From Labia minor (lineage: Eukaryota; Arthropoda; Insecta; Dermaptera; Spongiphoridae), in the NCBI GenBank assembly GCA_963082975.1, contig OY720349.1, positions 48,279,962-48,343,961 of the forward strand: a stretch of DNA of 64,000 bases, in the 5' to 3' direction. The notes beneath the pieces were generated by a model. It saw only the letters and a list, made by a program, of their open reading frames with translations. It was not told the origin of the DNA and ran no database searches. This document shows positions 1-11,900 of this stretch, one piece after another. Within the stretch, counting starts at the first letter, position 1. Every line of letters starts with the position of its first letter. The translations under genes were made by a program, and so were the position numbers.

Positions 1-542
1 GAGTCAGGCAGAGTCGGAAAGGCTTTCAAAGGGCTCTTTCCCTTTCTCTCTTTATATACAATATATATATATATATATATATGTAGCGGCCAAGTGGGCA
101 ATACAGTAATTTGATTTATTATATAACAAGGGCCCAATTTAGTGGGAGGTGCAGGTAGGCAGCCATCTGTGGTTGGGACAATTAGAACCCACATTGTGGG
201 TGAAACGTCTCTTCCAGAGGGAAAAAAATCGAGAGATAGGCGGAGAGGGTGGGTTTTCCATTGATTGGATCGACATTTCAAAATTATGACCTTCAGCGGT
301 TAAAGCTATTTATTAAGTGATATGAGCAAAAATTTTAAAAGAATGATATCTTAATTTTTTTTTTCTAATGATTTAATAGGAAAATGTTCAATATTATAAA
401 ATATTTATATTTATATGCAAATTTATTAAATATATTTATATATATTACAAAATGTGAGAAAGAGATTAAAATAACTAACTGGGAGAATTCATATTTTTAC
501 CTCTAATTTTTTTTACATACACCCAGTGAATTTATAATATAT

Positions 543-576
<34 letters not shown>

Positions 577-2100
577 AATAAATGAAATTATTGGAACAGA
601 ATTGAATGGAACTATTCAGGTGATAATAATAGAATATTTAAATATGTAACTTCTATAGATGTGTCTATAATTTAAATTCTATTCCAATCAAACTTAATAA
701 AAAAAAAGATCATTCATTATTCATTGATTGATGTACAAGAATTGACAAATATTAAGAAAATGTATATTTTCAAAATTGTTTTTCTTTTTTCTTTTGTTAT
801 TTCACTTTATCACATTATCAATAAATGTGAATAATTTTTCTTTGATAATTTATTTTGAAATTATATTAATATTTAAGAAGAATAAGAGTAAGATATTTTT
901 CTAAAGTATTAATTGAAATCTCGATTTTGTTCAAAATCTATAGCAATCTTGCGTAAGAGTTTTATAATCTATTTATTCAATTTGAACTTAATTGGATAAA
1001 TGGTACATCACTGTAAAAGTAGAAATTCATAATTTAAGTGAAAAAATATCAAAATCACAGTCAATTTGTCTTTATTATGATTTAAATTTCTAGAATTCTT
1101 TCAGATTGAAATTTAAAAATATAATTTTTAAATTATTTATTAATTTTTACGTATAGAATGACCCTAGTTCTATTTTTAATTTTGATTGCATTTTATAATA
1201 AGATTGGAATAAAAATCATAATCATATCATTTGGAAAATATCTGAATTATTCATTCTTAAAAACATCAGCAAAATTTTAAAAAAAAGTCAAAATATTTTT
1301 ATTAATTAAGTAAATATCTAGTTTTATAAATATATTTTTTTCTATTTTTTATTTTATGATTAATTTTTTAACCAGTTTGGATGTTGCTTTTAATTAGATT
1401 TAAAAATATAATTTTGATTGCTATTTATTCATTCATTTTTTTCGGGAAGTGTAGAAAAGATGAGCTTCTTTCAAATAGAAAGATAATTATTTGGAAATCT
1501 TGTAATATGAAAAGGGTTAATGTTTAACCCTTTATTGTGTTTGAGTACTTCCCTTGAGTCTCCCACCCCATCAACCCTTTACTTATAAGCTGGTAAAACT
1601 TGTTAGTCACTGAATGGTGTACCGAGCTCGTTAGTGTTTTCTCTCTGGTGTCCCTGTCAGGTAGGATTGTCTTTCTTTACAGAGCAGGCGAAGGCCAATG
1701 CATCCCGTTTGAATCAATCTATGCCGCTATTCAAATCGCCTTCCAAGATCCAGTTAATAGAATTATAAACTAGCTCATCGTATTATTCGTTTGAATAGAG
1801 TGATTTGATTATGATTCCAGACAAAATCAATCAAGGCAAATAACAAAAGATGATACACAACAATTACAGCTAGAGATTCTGTACATATAGAAATCATTCA
1901 TATTCTCCTTCCTATCTACACAATAAATTTTAGATTCATGTATGGTTCATTGTGTACTAAGAAAATATACTGAGGTCTTTTTGTCATTAATTAAATTTCC
2001 AAAAAAAAAATAAAATATTTATTTAAATTATTATTATTATTATTACTTGCGGATAGACCTTGAGGATTTAAAGAAGCTTAGATTTAAAGAAAAATTATTA
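1..2100. other. AT-rich non-coding DNA with one higher-complexity patch
   Basis: No gene is recognised. The stretch is homopolymer-rich AT sequence with (TA)n tracts near 61-82 and 541-574. Two parts are less AT-rich: about 80-260, and about 1550-1760. The second contains two pyrimidine-rich tracts ending in CAG and a 29-codon open stretch after the second, described under findings. Neither part matches a family that I recognise. Confidence 0.6.
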
Positions 2101-2124
2101 ATTATTGAATTTTCCTAGTAGTCT

Positions 2125-2228
2125 TCAGTATGGTAGATTGTCATGCTAACCACTAAACCACTGAAGTGTATTATTTTAAAAGTTACATATAAAATCATTT
2201 CTATAAAATGAATATGTTATATATCTAA

Positions 2229-2310
<82 letters not shown>

Positions 2311-2385
2311 ATTCTAGGGTCGAACTCGAAGTCTTCAGTGTGGTAGACTGTCGTGCTAACCACTAAACCACTGAAGAGTCTATTT
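2125..2385 (-). repeat. Duplicated tRNA-derived SINE-like unit
   Basis: Two copies of a tRNA-like segment lie at about 2128-2168 and 2325-2378, both readable on the minus strand. The better copy contains a box A-like stretch (TTTAGTGGTTAGCACGAC) and, about 30 bases later, a box B-like GAGTTCGACCC. These are the two internal RNA polymerase III promoter elements. Each copy is followed on the plus strand by a similar AT-rich tail, so the unit of about 200 bp is duplicated. A (CTAT)n-(TA)n microsatellite (2223-2296) separates the copies. No intact cloverleaf can be folded by eye, so this is a SINE head or tRNA relic rather than a working tRNA gene. Confidence 0.5.
2223..2310. repeat. (CTAT)n-(TA)n compound microsatellite
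   Basis: About twelve tandem CTAT units run into a (TA)n tract. It lies between the two tRNA-like repeat copies. Confidence 0.9.
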
Positions 2386-2399
2386 ATTTAAAACTTACT

Positions 2400-3370
2400 T
2401 ATAAAAACATTTCTGTAAATATATATAAATAAATAAATATCCTATATATATATATATATAATTTACTTTTATGATTTTCTAATAAAAAAACTCGATAAAA
2501 ACTTTCATTAAATTTGATAAAATTAGTCTGGATAATGTTTATATTATCCCTATAATATATGAATAACCAAAGTGGGCTTAAGAGGGTTTTATAATTAATG
2601 AAAAGAATTATGAGTACTTATTTTTATTTTTATTTGTATAAATTGAATTATATTTTTTGAATTAAATTGTTAGTGAAGGAAGTTCTAGTACTAGATTTTT
2701 CAAAGGATATTTAAAGAATTGTTGAGAGAGCTTCATGCCCAACAAAGGCTCATTGTGCGAATGAATGTTATAGTTATTTTGCTGTCAGCTCGCCATGTCT
2801 CTGTTTAATAGATTGTATTTTTTAATCATTGGTTGAATTTCAATTTTCAATATCGTTAAGCTCAGTTCTAGAGATCAAAATTCATTTAAATATCAAATTT
2901 CTTTTCATGCCAAACTATTCAATGAACCTTTAGGAATGCTAATCCCATTCCAGACAGGGCTTCAGACGCCACCACCAGACAATGGGAATTTCCTATTCAT
3001 AGTGCGTATACTAGAGATAGATATGTCTATGTATCACTTGATACAACATGAATAAGCTAACTTAAATTCACTGGTGACATATTTTATTTTTATATACTTT
3101 GAAATTATGGATGCATTGCTAAAAGAAATATTTTTATGCATATTTAGGATATTAAAAGACAAAATATATTAGATAATATATATATATTATGTATAATTTT
3201 AATTTTGTAACCTTTGTTTCATATCAAATTATCTTAACAATTAAATTAATTGATTTTTATATAACATGAGTAATATTAATTTCAAATTCAAAATGGTTTT
3301 AAATTTGTAATTTTCGAAATATATTGTTTAATGATTCAGGCACAGGATAAATATTATTAATAATAATAAA
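2400..3370. other. AT-rich non-coding DNA
   Basis: No gene is recognised. Two GC-richer islands stand out, at about 2690-2815 and 2935-3030. They could be conserved non-coding elements, but nothing identifies a function. Confidence 0.5.
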
Positions 3371-4018
3371 AAATAAGTTGACCTGTGGCCAGGTCCGAAC
3401 CGACCGACGGTTTGAAATAAATTAATTTCCAGCTACAGAAACAATTTCAAATAATTTTAATATGCCTATTAATGTAATAAAAAACAGATAGGCATATAAC
3501 ATAAATATTTTTAATTTTATTTTATTTATAATATATAGCTGAAATAGCCGGCGTTGCCCGTGATCATAATACGGAGGCTGTGACGTCATGAAGGGCTGGG
3601 TGACGTCATATAATTTTAAATTAAGAAAAACATAATGAAGATGATTTTTCCCGAGGATAAAACCAATACATTCGTCGTGATATGTAAAAAAATCTCCTCA
3701 TGTGAAATTTGGTGTGAAAATAACCCTTCCCTTCCTATCGTCGATCGCTAATACTACCACTTCCGGTTTCCGGATTTGCACCAAAAGTTGATCAATCCAT
3801 CCCACTGATGCATTAAGTAAATATACCAAATTTCATCCAAATCCGTTGAGCCGTTCAGGCTGTACACATCTATACGGACGGACAGACGGACAGACATCAT
3901 GCTAAAAATACTTTTTTCTGTGAAGAAAATGCATGATTCGTGGAGATATGTAATAATCTCCACATGTGAAATTTGGTGTGAAAACAATACCTCCCTTAAT
4001 ATCGTCGGTCGGTAAAAA
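3371..4018 (-). mobile_element. Helentron-like non-autonomous element, family C copy 1 (full length)
   Basis: In element orientation (minus strand) it starts TTTTTACCGACCGACG and carries a CGGA/GACA microsatellite near 3880-3895. A core follows with a GAAATTTGGTAT-type motif and AACCGGAAGTG. The element ends with the inverted copy CGTCGGTCGGT and then a terminal stem-loop GACCTG-TGGC-CAGGTC. Subterminal inverted repeats, an internal microsatellite and a 3' hairpin are the known layout of DINE-1/HINE elements, which Helentron replication proteins mobilise. It carries a short block (about 3538-3578) that the copy at 53555-54200 lacks. It has no coding capacity; the open frames across it are incidental. 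Confidence 0.65.
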
Positions 4019-5745
4019 GACTAAAATAATATTTAATAATCTAAGTAATTCATTTTAGATTTAATTTCGTAGAAAAAAGGGGAGCTCAAAATACTTTTTA
4101 GTCTAAAAAACTCAACTTTAAATCTCTTTTTATTTTCTTTATTTTTTTTAAAAAATTTAAAAATATATATATTTCTTTTTCTATAAAGGAGAGGAGGCAG
4201 TTCAGATTCCATTAAGCCTACAATCCCAAACATGTCAAATCTTTAATTTCTATTCCCACAAGTATTTATATTTTTATTTTTTTAAAAATATTTTATTTTT
4301 TATTTGGTATAAATTTCAAAATGTTAAATTTCATGTGTAAATATATAATAATAATAATAAGATACAAATAAAAAAAAAAAACAAATTTGAAATGAATATA
4401 AACATATTATAACAGATTTTATATTTTTATTTATTTCATAGACTAACAAAAGTGATAAATTTGAGTGAAATAAGGGTTAAGATCATAAAATCTCTCATTT
4501 TATATAACCGTATAAATATATTGTGAAAGCATTTATTAGATCCATTTCAATTTGGCCTCCTCTTAAATCATCTACACAATATAAAAGTAATGAATCTTTT
4601 TCGTTTTTAGTGATTAAGGGTGCGTCGGAGAAAAAAAATTTCTCACACCTTGATAGAAAAAAGGGCACAAGATGTTATCACTTTACAGATTCTTTTTATC
4701 AACTTTTATATCTAAAATCTTGTTATAAATTAAGTTGACATTCTTTCTTTTCCCACTCTAATAGAATTTGGAAAAAAAAAACTATTTTCGATGGAATTTT
4801 CAATTCTTTAATAAAATATCAGAAATCTATTCGACAAGAGATGAATATTTTTATAATTGACATAAATAAACTACAATGGATCTATAAATAACGGCTTGTA
4901 AATTAAATCATCTTAAAATACAATCTTCTAACTTGAAATTAAAACGACAGCATTAAATATTCAGCAACAATTCTCGTGAGCCTATTGTATATTTCAACAG
5001 GGAATGATAAATACATGCCATAATCATCTGGCACTAATCTGGATGATATTTTATTAAACTGAAAGGCTATCATTAGGTTGCCAGCAGTGAAGTTATTTAT
5101 TTCCGCCATCAACAAGATGGAGATTATTGAAGAAAAATATTATTTTGCTCATCAAGATTAACAGAAGTCGAAAACAGGAAGGTACAATTTATTTTTATAG
5201 AAAAATAATTTATACAATTTTTTTTAATTAGATTTAAATTGAAATATTAAAAAAAAAAATTAAAAAAAAATTCTTCTCTTTGTTTATGGAAATTTTCTAA
5301 ATATTGATTAAAGATTTTATATATTAAATGAGTTGGTTGTTAAAAAAAATTAAATTTGGCTGCTGAAGGAATTAAAAAAATATATTTTCACAAAAAAATG
5401 ATTTTGTTTTATTTTTAAATTTTATTGTATTTTAGGATCCATGCTCATTTTAGCATGTATTTATTTGAAATTAATTATTTCTTAAATCTGAATTTCCTGA
5501 AGATTACCTCAATTTTCAATTCATTAAACCTAATAATATCAAAATAGATGTATATTCAAGAAGAAGAATTTCAGATATTCTATAAGAAGGATGAGATTGC
5601 CAAAAAAATAATGTAATATGATAGATGACACCTTCTAGTGATTCTTTTAAAACAATTAGAATAATTTGTAGATTCGTAAATGTTATTATATTGAACAATT
5701 TATTTATTTAAAAAAAACAATAGAATTGTATATGTATTAGAATAA
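4019..5745. other. AT-rich non-coding DNA
   Basis: No gene is recognised. A GC-richer stretch at about 4950-5175 (including CTGGCACTAATCTGG and a CCGCCATCAACAAGATGG block) might be conserved regulatory sequence. The rest is poly-A/T-rich filler. Confidence 0.5.
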
Positions 5746-5746
5746 T

Positions 5747-6364
5747 AAATCGGGAGTGTCCTCCCCTAGACTTTCCCGCATATAAATAGGTAATTAGGTT
5801 ATTATTATTATGTTTTAACAACAATAAAAATAAACAAACTAATTAATTTAAATTATAAAGTAAAATGGTTTAACACTATTATATATATTTATAATTTACA
5901 CCTAACGCTACTTGTATAGGTAAAATGTCACTTCCGGTAGTCAGATCATGATGAAATTTGGTATCTGAATTTTTTTCATATTTTTTAAATCTATATACAA
6001 AATAGGAAGCAAATATCTCGAAGCAAACTGGTACTTTACTTAAAAGGTAAACGCAACCAGTGTAGGTAAAGTACCACTTCCGGTTAACCGATTTTAACGA
6101 AATTTTGAAAGAAATCTACAAACTGTGAATAATATCGGTGTACCAAATTTCGAAGTCCTAGCTTGATTAGTTTCTGAGTAAATTTGCTCACAGACAAACA
6201 TTACATACATCCATACATCCATACATACACACACACAGACAATTCGAAAAATGGTATTTTCCGACTCAGGGAGGTCTAAAACGTCAAGTTCTATCGAAAT
6301 CTCGAAGTCGAAATTTTTGACGATTCCAATACTTCCCTTATACGAAGTATGCGGGAAAGTAAAA
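5747..6364 (-). mobile_element. Helentron-like non-autonomous element, family A copy 1 (full length)
   Basis: Read on the minus strand, it begins TTTTTACTTTCCCGCATAC. It contains a (TATG)n/(TG)n microsatellite, a core with TACCAAATTTC and GGTTAACCGGAAGTGG in one or other orientation, and the inverted subterminal repeat TATGCGGGAAAGT. It ends with the stem-loop GGGAG-GACA-CTCCC. The 13-bp subterminal repeats are ACTTTCCCGCATA and its complement. It is almost identical to the copy at 63075-63687, which suggests fairly recent spread. It has no coding capacity. Confidence 0.65.
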
Positions 6365-8040
6365 AAACATTCTTTTTAATATGTTTAGTCTTTGTATTAT
6401 AATTATTAATGGTTTATTTAAATTGAACCTAAATAAATAAACAGGATGCTAAATAAAAGTAATTCCAAATGAACACTTAAATTTTATTTATCAATTTCTT
6501 TAAATAAATTTTGAATTTTATTAATAAGAAAAATGTTTCTATAATGGTCTTTATAATTATATATATTATATATTTTATTTTTAATATAATTTTTTAATAT
6601 AATGTAATTTAATATAAATTTTTAATATAGTATATATATATATATATATTTTTTTAAAAAAATTTAATATAAAATCATAATATTTTTAATATACCTAATA
6701 TTAATCATTCAGTTTAATTGAATATTTTTTTCTTTTAGTAAAATTAATATTTAATTTATTAAATGAATGCTATGAATTATGATTGATTCACTTTACTATT
6801 TCAAATTCCAGGTGGAAAGATGTGACATCGGGTGAAGCACGCCTCCGTTCTCACGAACTATAATGAACACCCCAAGAGAGAGAGGAGAGAGAGAGAGAGA
6901 GAAAGAGAGAGTAAGCAAAACTCGCGCAATGCTATCAGTTAACAAGCAACCAACCATTGCCATTCATCTCCAGCCATCCATCCATCCCACATGAATGGTT
7001 GGTTTCATTTTCGCAGTACTGATTGTGAGTGAGTGTCTAACACACAATCCTCCCACTCTTCGTGTTCGCTCAAGTTGATTCCTTTCGAAACCAACAAATA
7101 CAATTTATAATACAAGAAATTTCGGATGATTCCTAGGATTAATCTTTGAAAGGACATTTCAGAAACATTTATCAAAACCCACTACAAATGCAGAGATTCC
7201 AGAGATTTTTTTGATAAAATAAATTTATTTTCAATGATGTGTGTTAGATTAAAAAATAATACTAATGTGTATAATATTAGATATATATATATATATAAGT
7301 CTTCCATGATTTAAATAGAAGATCTATGTAAATGACCACTCCTATCTTTCCATTATCAGATAACCCACATAACCAAAATTCATAAATCATTATTATAGAT
7401 TAATAATCATTAATATTATACTAATAAGCAATTATTTATATCAATTATACATTAATCATGAATTATTTTGTATTTACAGTGGATTTAAAAAAAAAGTTAT
7501 TTATCGAATTGAAAAGATTGGAATCAAGGAAGACATTTCTTCTCATTAATTGAAAAGAAATGGTGATAGTTCGAAATAGGAAGTATTGCTGGAATTTTAT
7601 TTCTCGACTTTTTGAGAAAGAAATCCCACTTAATCAAGGTTTAGACATTTGGAAGCTAAAATAAATCTCAAAACCAAAAACCGGATAATAATTATATATA
7701 GATATATATCGTATATATAGTAGGATTAGGGTTCTGTCAAACAATTCGATTGCTTTGATCCGCCCAATGATCCAGGTGATGTAACTCTTAAAGGATAATC
7801 AATATTGATGTTGATCTTTCTACCCACCCCACTTTCTACCTTTCTTTTACTTTTTTTATTCTTTTTTTATGATTTTTTTATTTCATCCCAAATCCTTTTA
7901 AATTAAACTTTTTTGATATTTTAGTTTTCAATTATGCTTATTTGTTTTTTTGTTTCAAAATCCCCATCCAGATCTATCTAATTCTTAGCTTTCAGAGAAC
8001 ATAGGAATATTTATTTATATAGTGTTTAAAATGTGTTGAC
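6365..8040. other. AT-rich non-coding DNA with a GA-rich, GC-richer patch
   Basis: Most is AT filler. A distinct patch at about 6800-7090 contains a splice-acceptor-like CAG (about 6811), a (GA)n run (about 6872-6910) and non-repetitive sequence with about 45-50% G+C. The patch could be a terminal exon plus UTR or a regulatory element with GAGA-type sites. Neither reading is proved. Confidence 0.5.
6872..6912. repeat. (GA)n microsatellite
   Basis: An almost uninterrupted GAGA tract that sits inside a GC-richer patch rather than in the AT filler. Confidence 0.9.
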
Positions 8041-8044
8041 TGAC

Positions 8045-8520
8045 TCTTTTTAGTTGGAGATAAGAGGGCTACGGATAATATAATAAGATTTTTAAAAATC
8101 TATTTTGTTCATTAAGGAATTTTCCTAAATATGAGGTTGTGACTTTTTGAATGAAATACAGGTTTTTGGTTAAAAAATATTTTATTTTTAAACGTAGTCT
8201 CCTTTGAGCTCTATACACTTCATCCAACGTTTCTCCAATTTTTTTATCCTTTCCAAATAAATAAGATTTGTTGTTGAGGACATCAAAATAGATTTGTTTG
8301 TGAGATAATTTCATCATTGGAGTTATATCTCTTTCCGCCGAACCATTTCTTCAGGTTTGGAAACAAAAAATAGTCACTCGGGGCTAAATCCGCAGAATAG
8401 GGTGGATGAGGAAGCAATTCGTATCTCAATTTATGGATTTTCATGGAAATTCACTTTTTTCCTTTCAAGTCACGATGTAATCTGCTATTAATGAATGCCA
8501 AACAAAAACTAAAAGACCCA
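8045..8520 (-). pseudogene. Decayed mariner-family transposase, C-terminal half
   Basis: On the minus strand, from about 8450 down to 8110, broken frames give a stretch with HPPYSADLAPSDYFLFPNLK followed by KWFGGKRYNSNDEIISQTN. This is the hallmark C-terminal catalytic block of mariner transposases (DD34D group; the last Asp lies in the SDY motif). After a frameshift come an ERW/TKCIEL-like stretch and a downstream tail (FIQKVTTSYLGKFL) typical of the 3' end of such elements. Stops and at least two frameshifts interrupt it, and the N-terminal DNA-binding half is not recognisable, so it is inactive. The open frame at 8069-8317 covers only part of it, mostly in the wrong frame. Confidence 0.75.
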
Positions 8521-8599
8521 GCTGGTTGAAATTTTGATAGAAGTTAGTTGATAGTTGCATCCTGTTGACAGAAGCAGTGGTGCCATTTCAATTAAAAGA

Positions 8600-11358
8600 C
8601 GGAAAATTCAAAAAGTCATAGACTTATTCAAGAATTTGATGATATTTAGACACATTTATTGGACATATCCTGGCATGATTCATTAAATGAATGAAATTAA
8701 AATGAAATCGATATATTTTTTATTTATAATTTAAAAGTAAACACTGATGAGATAAACTTATGAAAATTTATTGAATTTCTAAAAATGATTCAGTAGCAAA
8801 ATGAATTCTCCTAAAGAAGTAAATGAGTTTTATTTATAAAGAAAATAAATCTCAAGCGACGTCTAATATAAATATTATTCTTAAACCCTTCTCTGCCCTT
8901 CCTTTAAGAAATAATGGATCAGCAATCAACCATGATAAAACTATATTCAGTTAATGAAAATATTTATAAGTCAATCAAAAAGGAAACTTGAAACGATTGC
9001 TTTATTAGTTATTTCTATAAGAAATATTGGAAAAATGTATCATCAATAGAATTTTATTTCATTTGAAACAAAACAAAAATATAATAATAATAAAATGAAT
9101 AACATTTTATAAAATGCTATATACTAGGAATTAATAATACCTAGTACCTTGAAAATTCTTTATAAGATGGCAAACAAAATTAAAAAAAACAAAAACAAGA
9201 CATTTCCTCATTTATCTTCATGTTTAGTTTTTTTTTTTTTTTTTTTTTGACTAAAAAAGTACTCTTTTTGTTTTTAAAACTATTAAACCATTTTCCGCTT
9301 TACATTTCTGAATTAATATTATATTTTATTATTTTCCCAAACTTCACAAAAACTATCTATTCAAATAAGAAAAAAAAATGTTTTAATAAATATTTGCTTT
9401 AAAAAGTATCATTTATTTTTAATCTAATTTTTAAAATTTATTTTTGTTTTCTCTCTTTTCTAGATGCAAAAGAAAAATTCTCGTTGGTCTTTTGTTTATG
9501 AGTCTTAAATATAGTAGAAAAATCTTTTAATTTTCATAACCACATTTATTATTCAGATTATATAATGAAAAAGGTCATTAAATAGACATTAATATGAAAC
9601 AGAGAATGAGAATAAAAAAAAAAACATTTCTTTTAACGCCTGTTCAAAAATTAAATCAATTTGAAATTTAGCAACGGAAGAGAGTTGAGTTGTGAGTGAA
9701 CTTAATAAGTCTCGCCTTCCAAAAAGCCCAACAACAACATTTCTTTTTTCCATTTTTATTGTTCGTTTAATTTCAAATGGTGAGAAACATTTAAGACTCG
9801 GAGAAGGGAGAAAAAACAATAGACGGAATGACTTGCTTTAAGGAGGATCCGCTGTCATTTGTTTAACTATAGAGAAAAAAAAAACGGAGTGATCCAGTTG
9901 TGAGAAGTTAATTATGATAGTCTTTATGGAGAGAGCTGCTGCCAAGCTGCATTATCGTAATTCCGGGCATGTTACCCGGGCAAACTTCGCGTCTCATCCC
10001 ACCAACATCTTGAAAGTTGTTCCCAACAAACTTGCGAGTTGGGAAACTGGGTGAACATAGATTATTGCCTCTTTTGTTCAATAAGTGCTGAAGACGGTAT
10101 TTTATGGTCAAGAAAAGAGCAACTGGCCTCAATGCGCATGTCGTTTGTGCCAATATATGAACCCCCTTGGATTCAGTGCAAATTTGCCAACATAAAAGCA
10201 TAATAAATATCTAATAAGAATTTAAAGATAAAATCTAAAAGGGAATGAATAGTGAAGTGTGTTGAAATGGGTGGAGGAAAGAGGAAAAATCCATTAATTC
10301 AATTAAACTATTGAGATGAGTTGAAAAAATTCTTTAAAGTTTGAATTCCAATGGAAATAAAAAATATCTTTCTGAACTGAAAGTGGATTTCTCTCATTTA
10401 TACAAGTAGAAATCAATTTATTTTATCATTTTTGTTTGTTTTAAAATTATATTTATTGAAAATAGTGTTAATCTCTTAATTTTCTAAAATAAAAATTTCA
10501 GCTGTTTGTAATAGTCACTTACAGAGTAGTAGAAATTTAAATTTTTTTTTGTAAGATTCAAAAATTTTTTTTTCTTTTTTTATTATTAAAAATAACAAAT
10601 GCTAATTTCATTTTTTTTTAATTTTCTAATACGACTATAAACTTAGATTTCGGGATGAATTGGGAAAAAAGACTATGATTATAGTTTTTTAAATATTTTA
10701 TTATTTGTTTTAAAATAAATATTTTAAAAATTATTATTGTTGAAATTTTCAATGAATTCGTTTTCGAAAATGACTGAATTATGTGCGTTCATGTTTAATT
10801 TATTTAATATTCACTATTATTATACTATTTCATCAATATTTCTTTAAATTATTTTTTTATTAAAATTTGAATAATGTGATAATTCCAAATTGTTATTTTT
10901 TTACATTATCATTTTATAAAACAAAAATATAGTACAACATTCATTATTACAGAAAAATAAATTATAAATAAATTAATTACAAATTCCTTTCAAGAGAATC
11001 AATTTCAAGTTTCGAATTTGTAATACATTCAATCAGAATCAAGAAAAAAAAAAATTTAAGATAGTTCTGTTTTTTAGATTCTGTATATCAATGAATACAT
11101 CCCAAGATCCGGGAATCATGGAACAAAAGCGTTCACACTCAATGAATGGATAATTTCTACAAAGACAAGCTTGTTGGGTTAAATTGAACCGTTCCAAATA
11201 GCAAAGATTTGACTAACATAGAAAAAGCCTAATAATGTTCACGTTTATCCGTGGAATTCTCTTTGCTTTTGAATGTTACAAAAAAAAAATATAATAGATG
11301 TTTTTTTATCATTGGGAAAGGAAGAAATGGAATTAAAAGAATGATATATATATATATA
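8600..11358. other. AT-rich non-coding DNA with a GC-richer patch at 9890-10210
   Basis: Largely AT filler with poly-T and poly-A runs. The block at about 9890-10210 is clearly different: non-repetitive, near 45% G+C, with a CCGGGCATGTTACCCGGG palindrome-like segment. A 97-codon open frame on the minus strand covers it, but the product has no recognisable domain. A conserved non-coding element or an exon is possible. Confidence 0.5.
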
Positions 11359-11900
11359 TGTAGGGGATTTCGTTGTCTAGGGGTTGTTTAGCAAAAAATA
11401 TCTGTTTTGTTTAAATGGTTGCAAAAATATCGTTTTATTGAATAAAGATGAACAAGATAAAAAACAGTGTAAAAATAAATGAAAATGTAACTTCTTCGTT
11501 TCTTGAATACTTCTGGCGATGTACAAAGGACTGTAAAGTGTCGACTGTAAAACTCTTAACTGTAAACTGACTGAAATCTGACTATATACTTGAACTTAAA
11601 CTGAAACTGTACAACTAAACTCGAATCGTGTCCGTGTCCTTTTTAAAAGGAAGTCCAAACAGCTGGAACTCGGTTGCTATTGGTCGGTGGCGTGGAGTGG
11701 GAGAATGGCGGCGACGGTGATGGTAGCTCATGGTGGGGAGGCGGCGACGGCGTCTGGGGCGCTCGCTGCTTGGAGCGGCGTTGAGAGGAAGCACCAACTC
11801 CGATGATATTGTGGTTGAGAATGGCCGACCCTGAGGCAGTAAGATGTGCCAGGCTTTTGATGATTCGGACGGTGATGAGCCAAAAGGCTCCATTCCCACA
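11359..11900 (-). repeat. 3' LTR of the retrotransposon
   Basis: A 542-bp copy that starts TGTAGGGGATTTCG and ends ATTCCCACA on the plus strand. Its inner (U3) half is GC-rich and encodes the last ~94 residues of the element's ORF, so the stop codon lies inside the LTR. On the minus strand a CAATAAAAC polyadenylation-type signal lies near 11434-11440. The polypurine tract just upstream is weak (GCAGGACGACCGAA). Confidence 0.92.

Noticed and set aside
3590-3610. TGACGTCA CRE-type sites as a promoter
   Set aside because: They lie inside family C repeats and recur in every copy, so they mark the repeat rather than a gene promoter.
8069-8317. 82-codon frame as an independent gene
   Set aside because: It is mostly a shifted frame of a decayed mariner transposase.
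9220-9402. 60-codon Phe-rich frame
   Set aside because: Produced by a poly-T run. No start context, domain or conservation clue.
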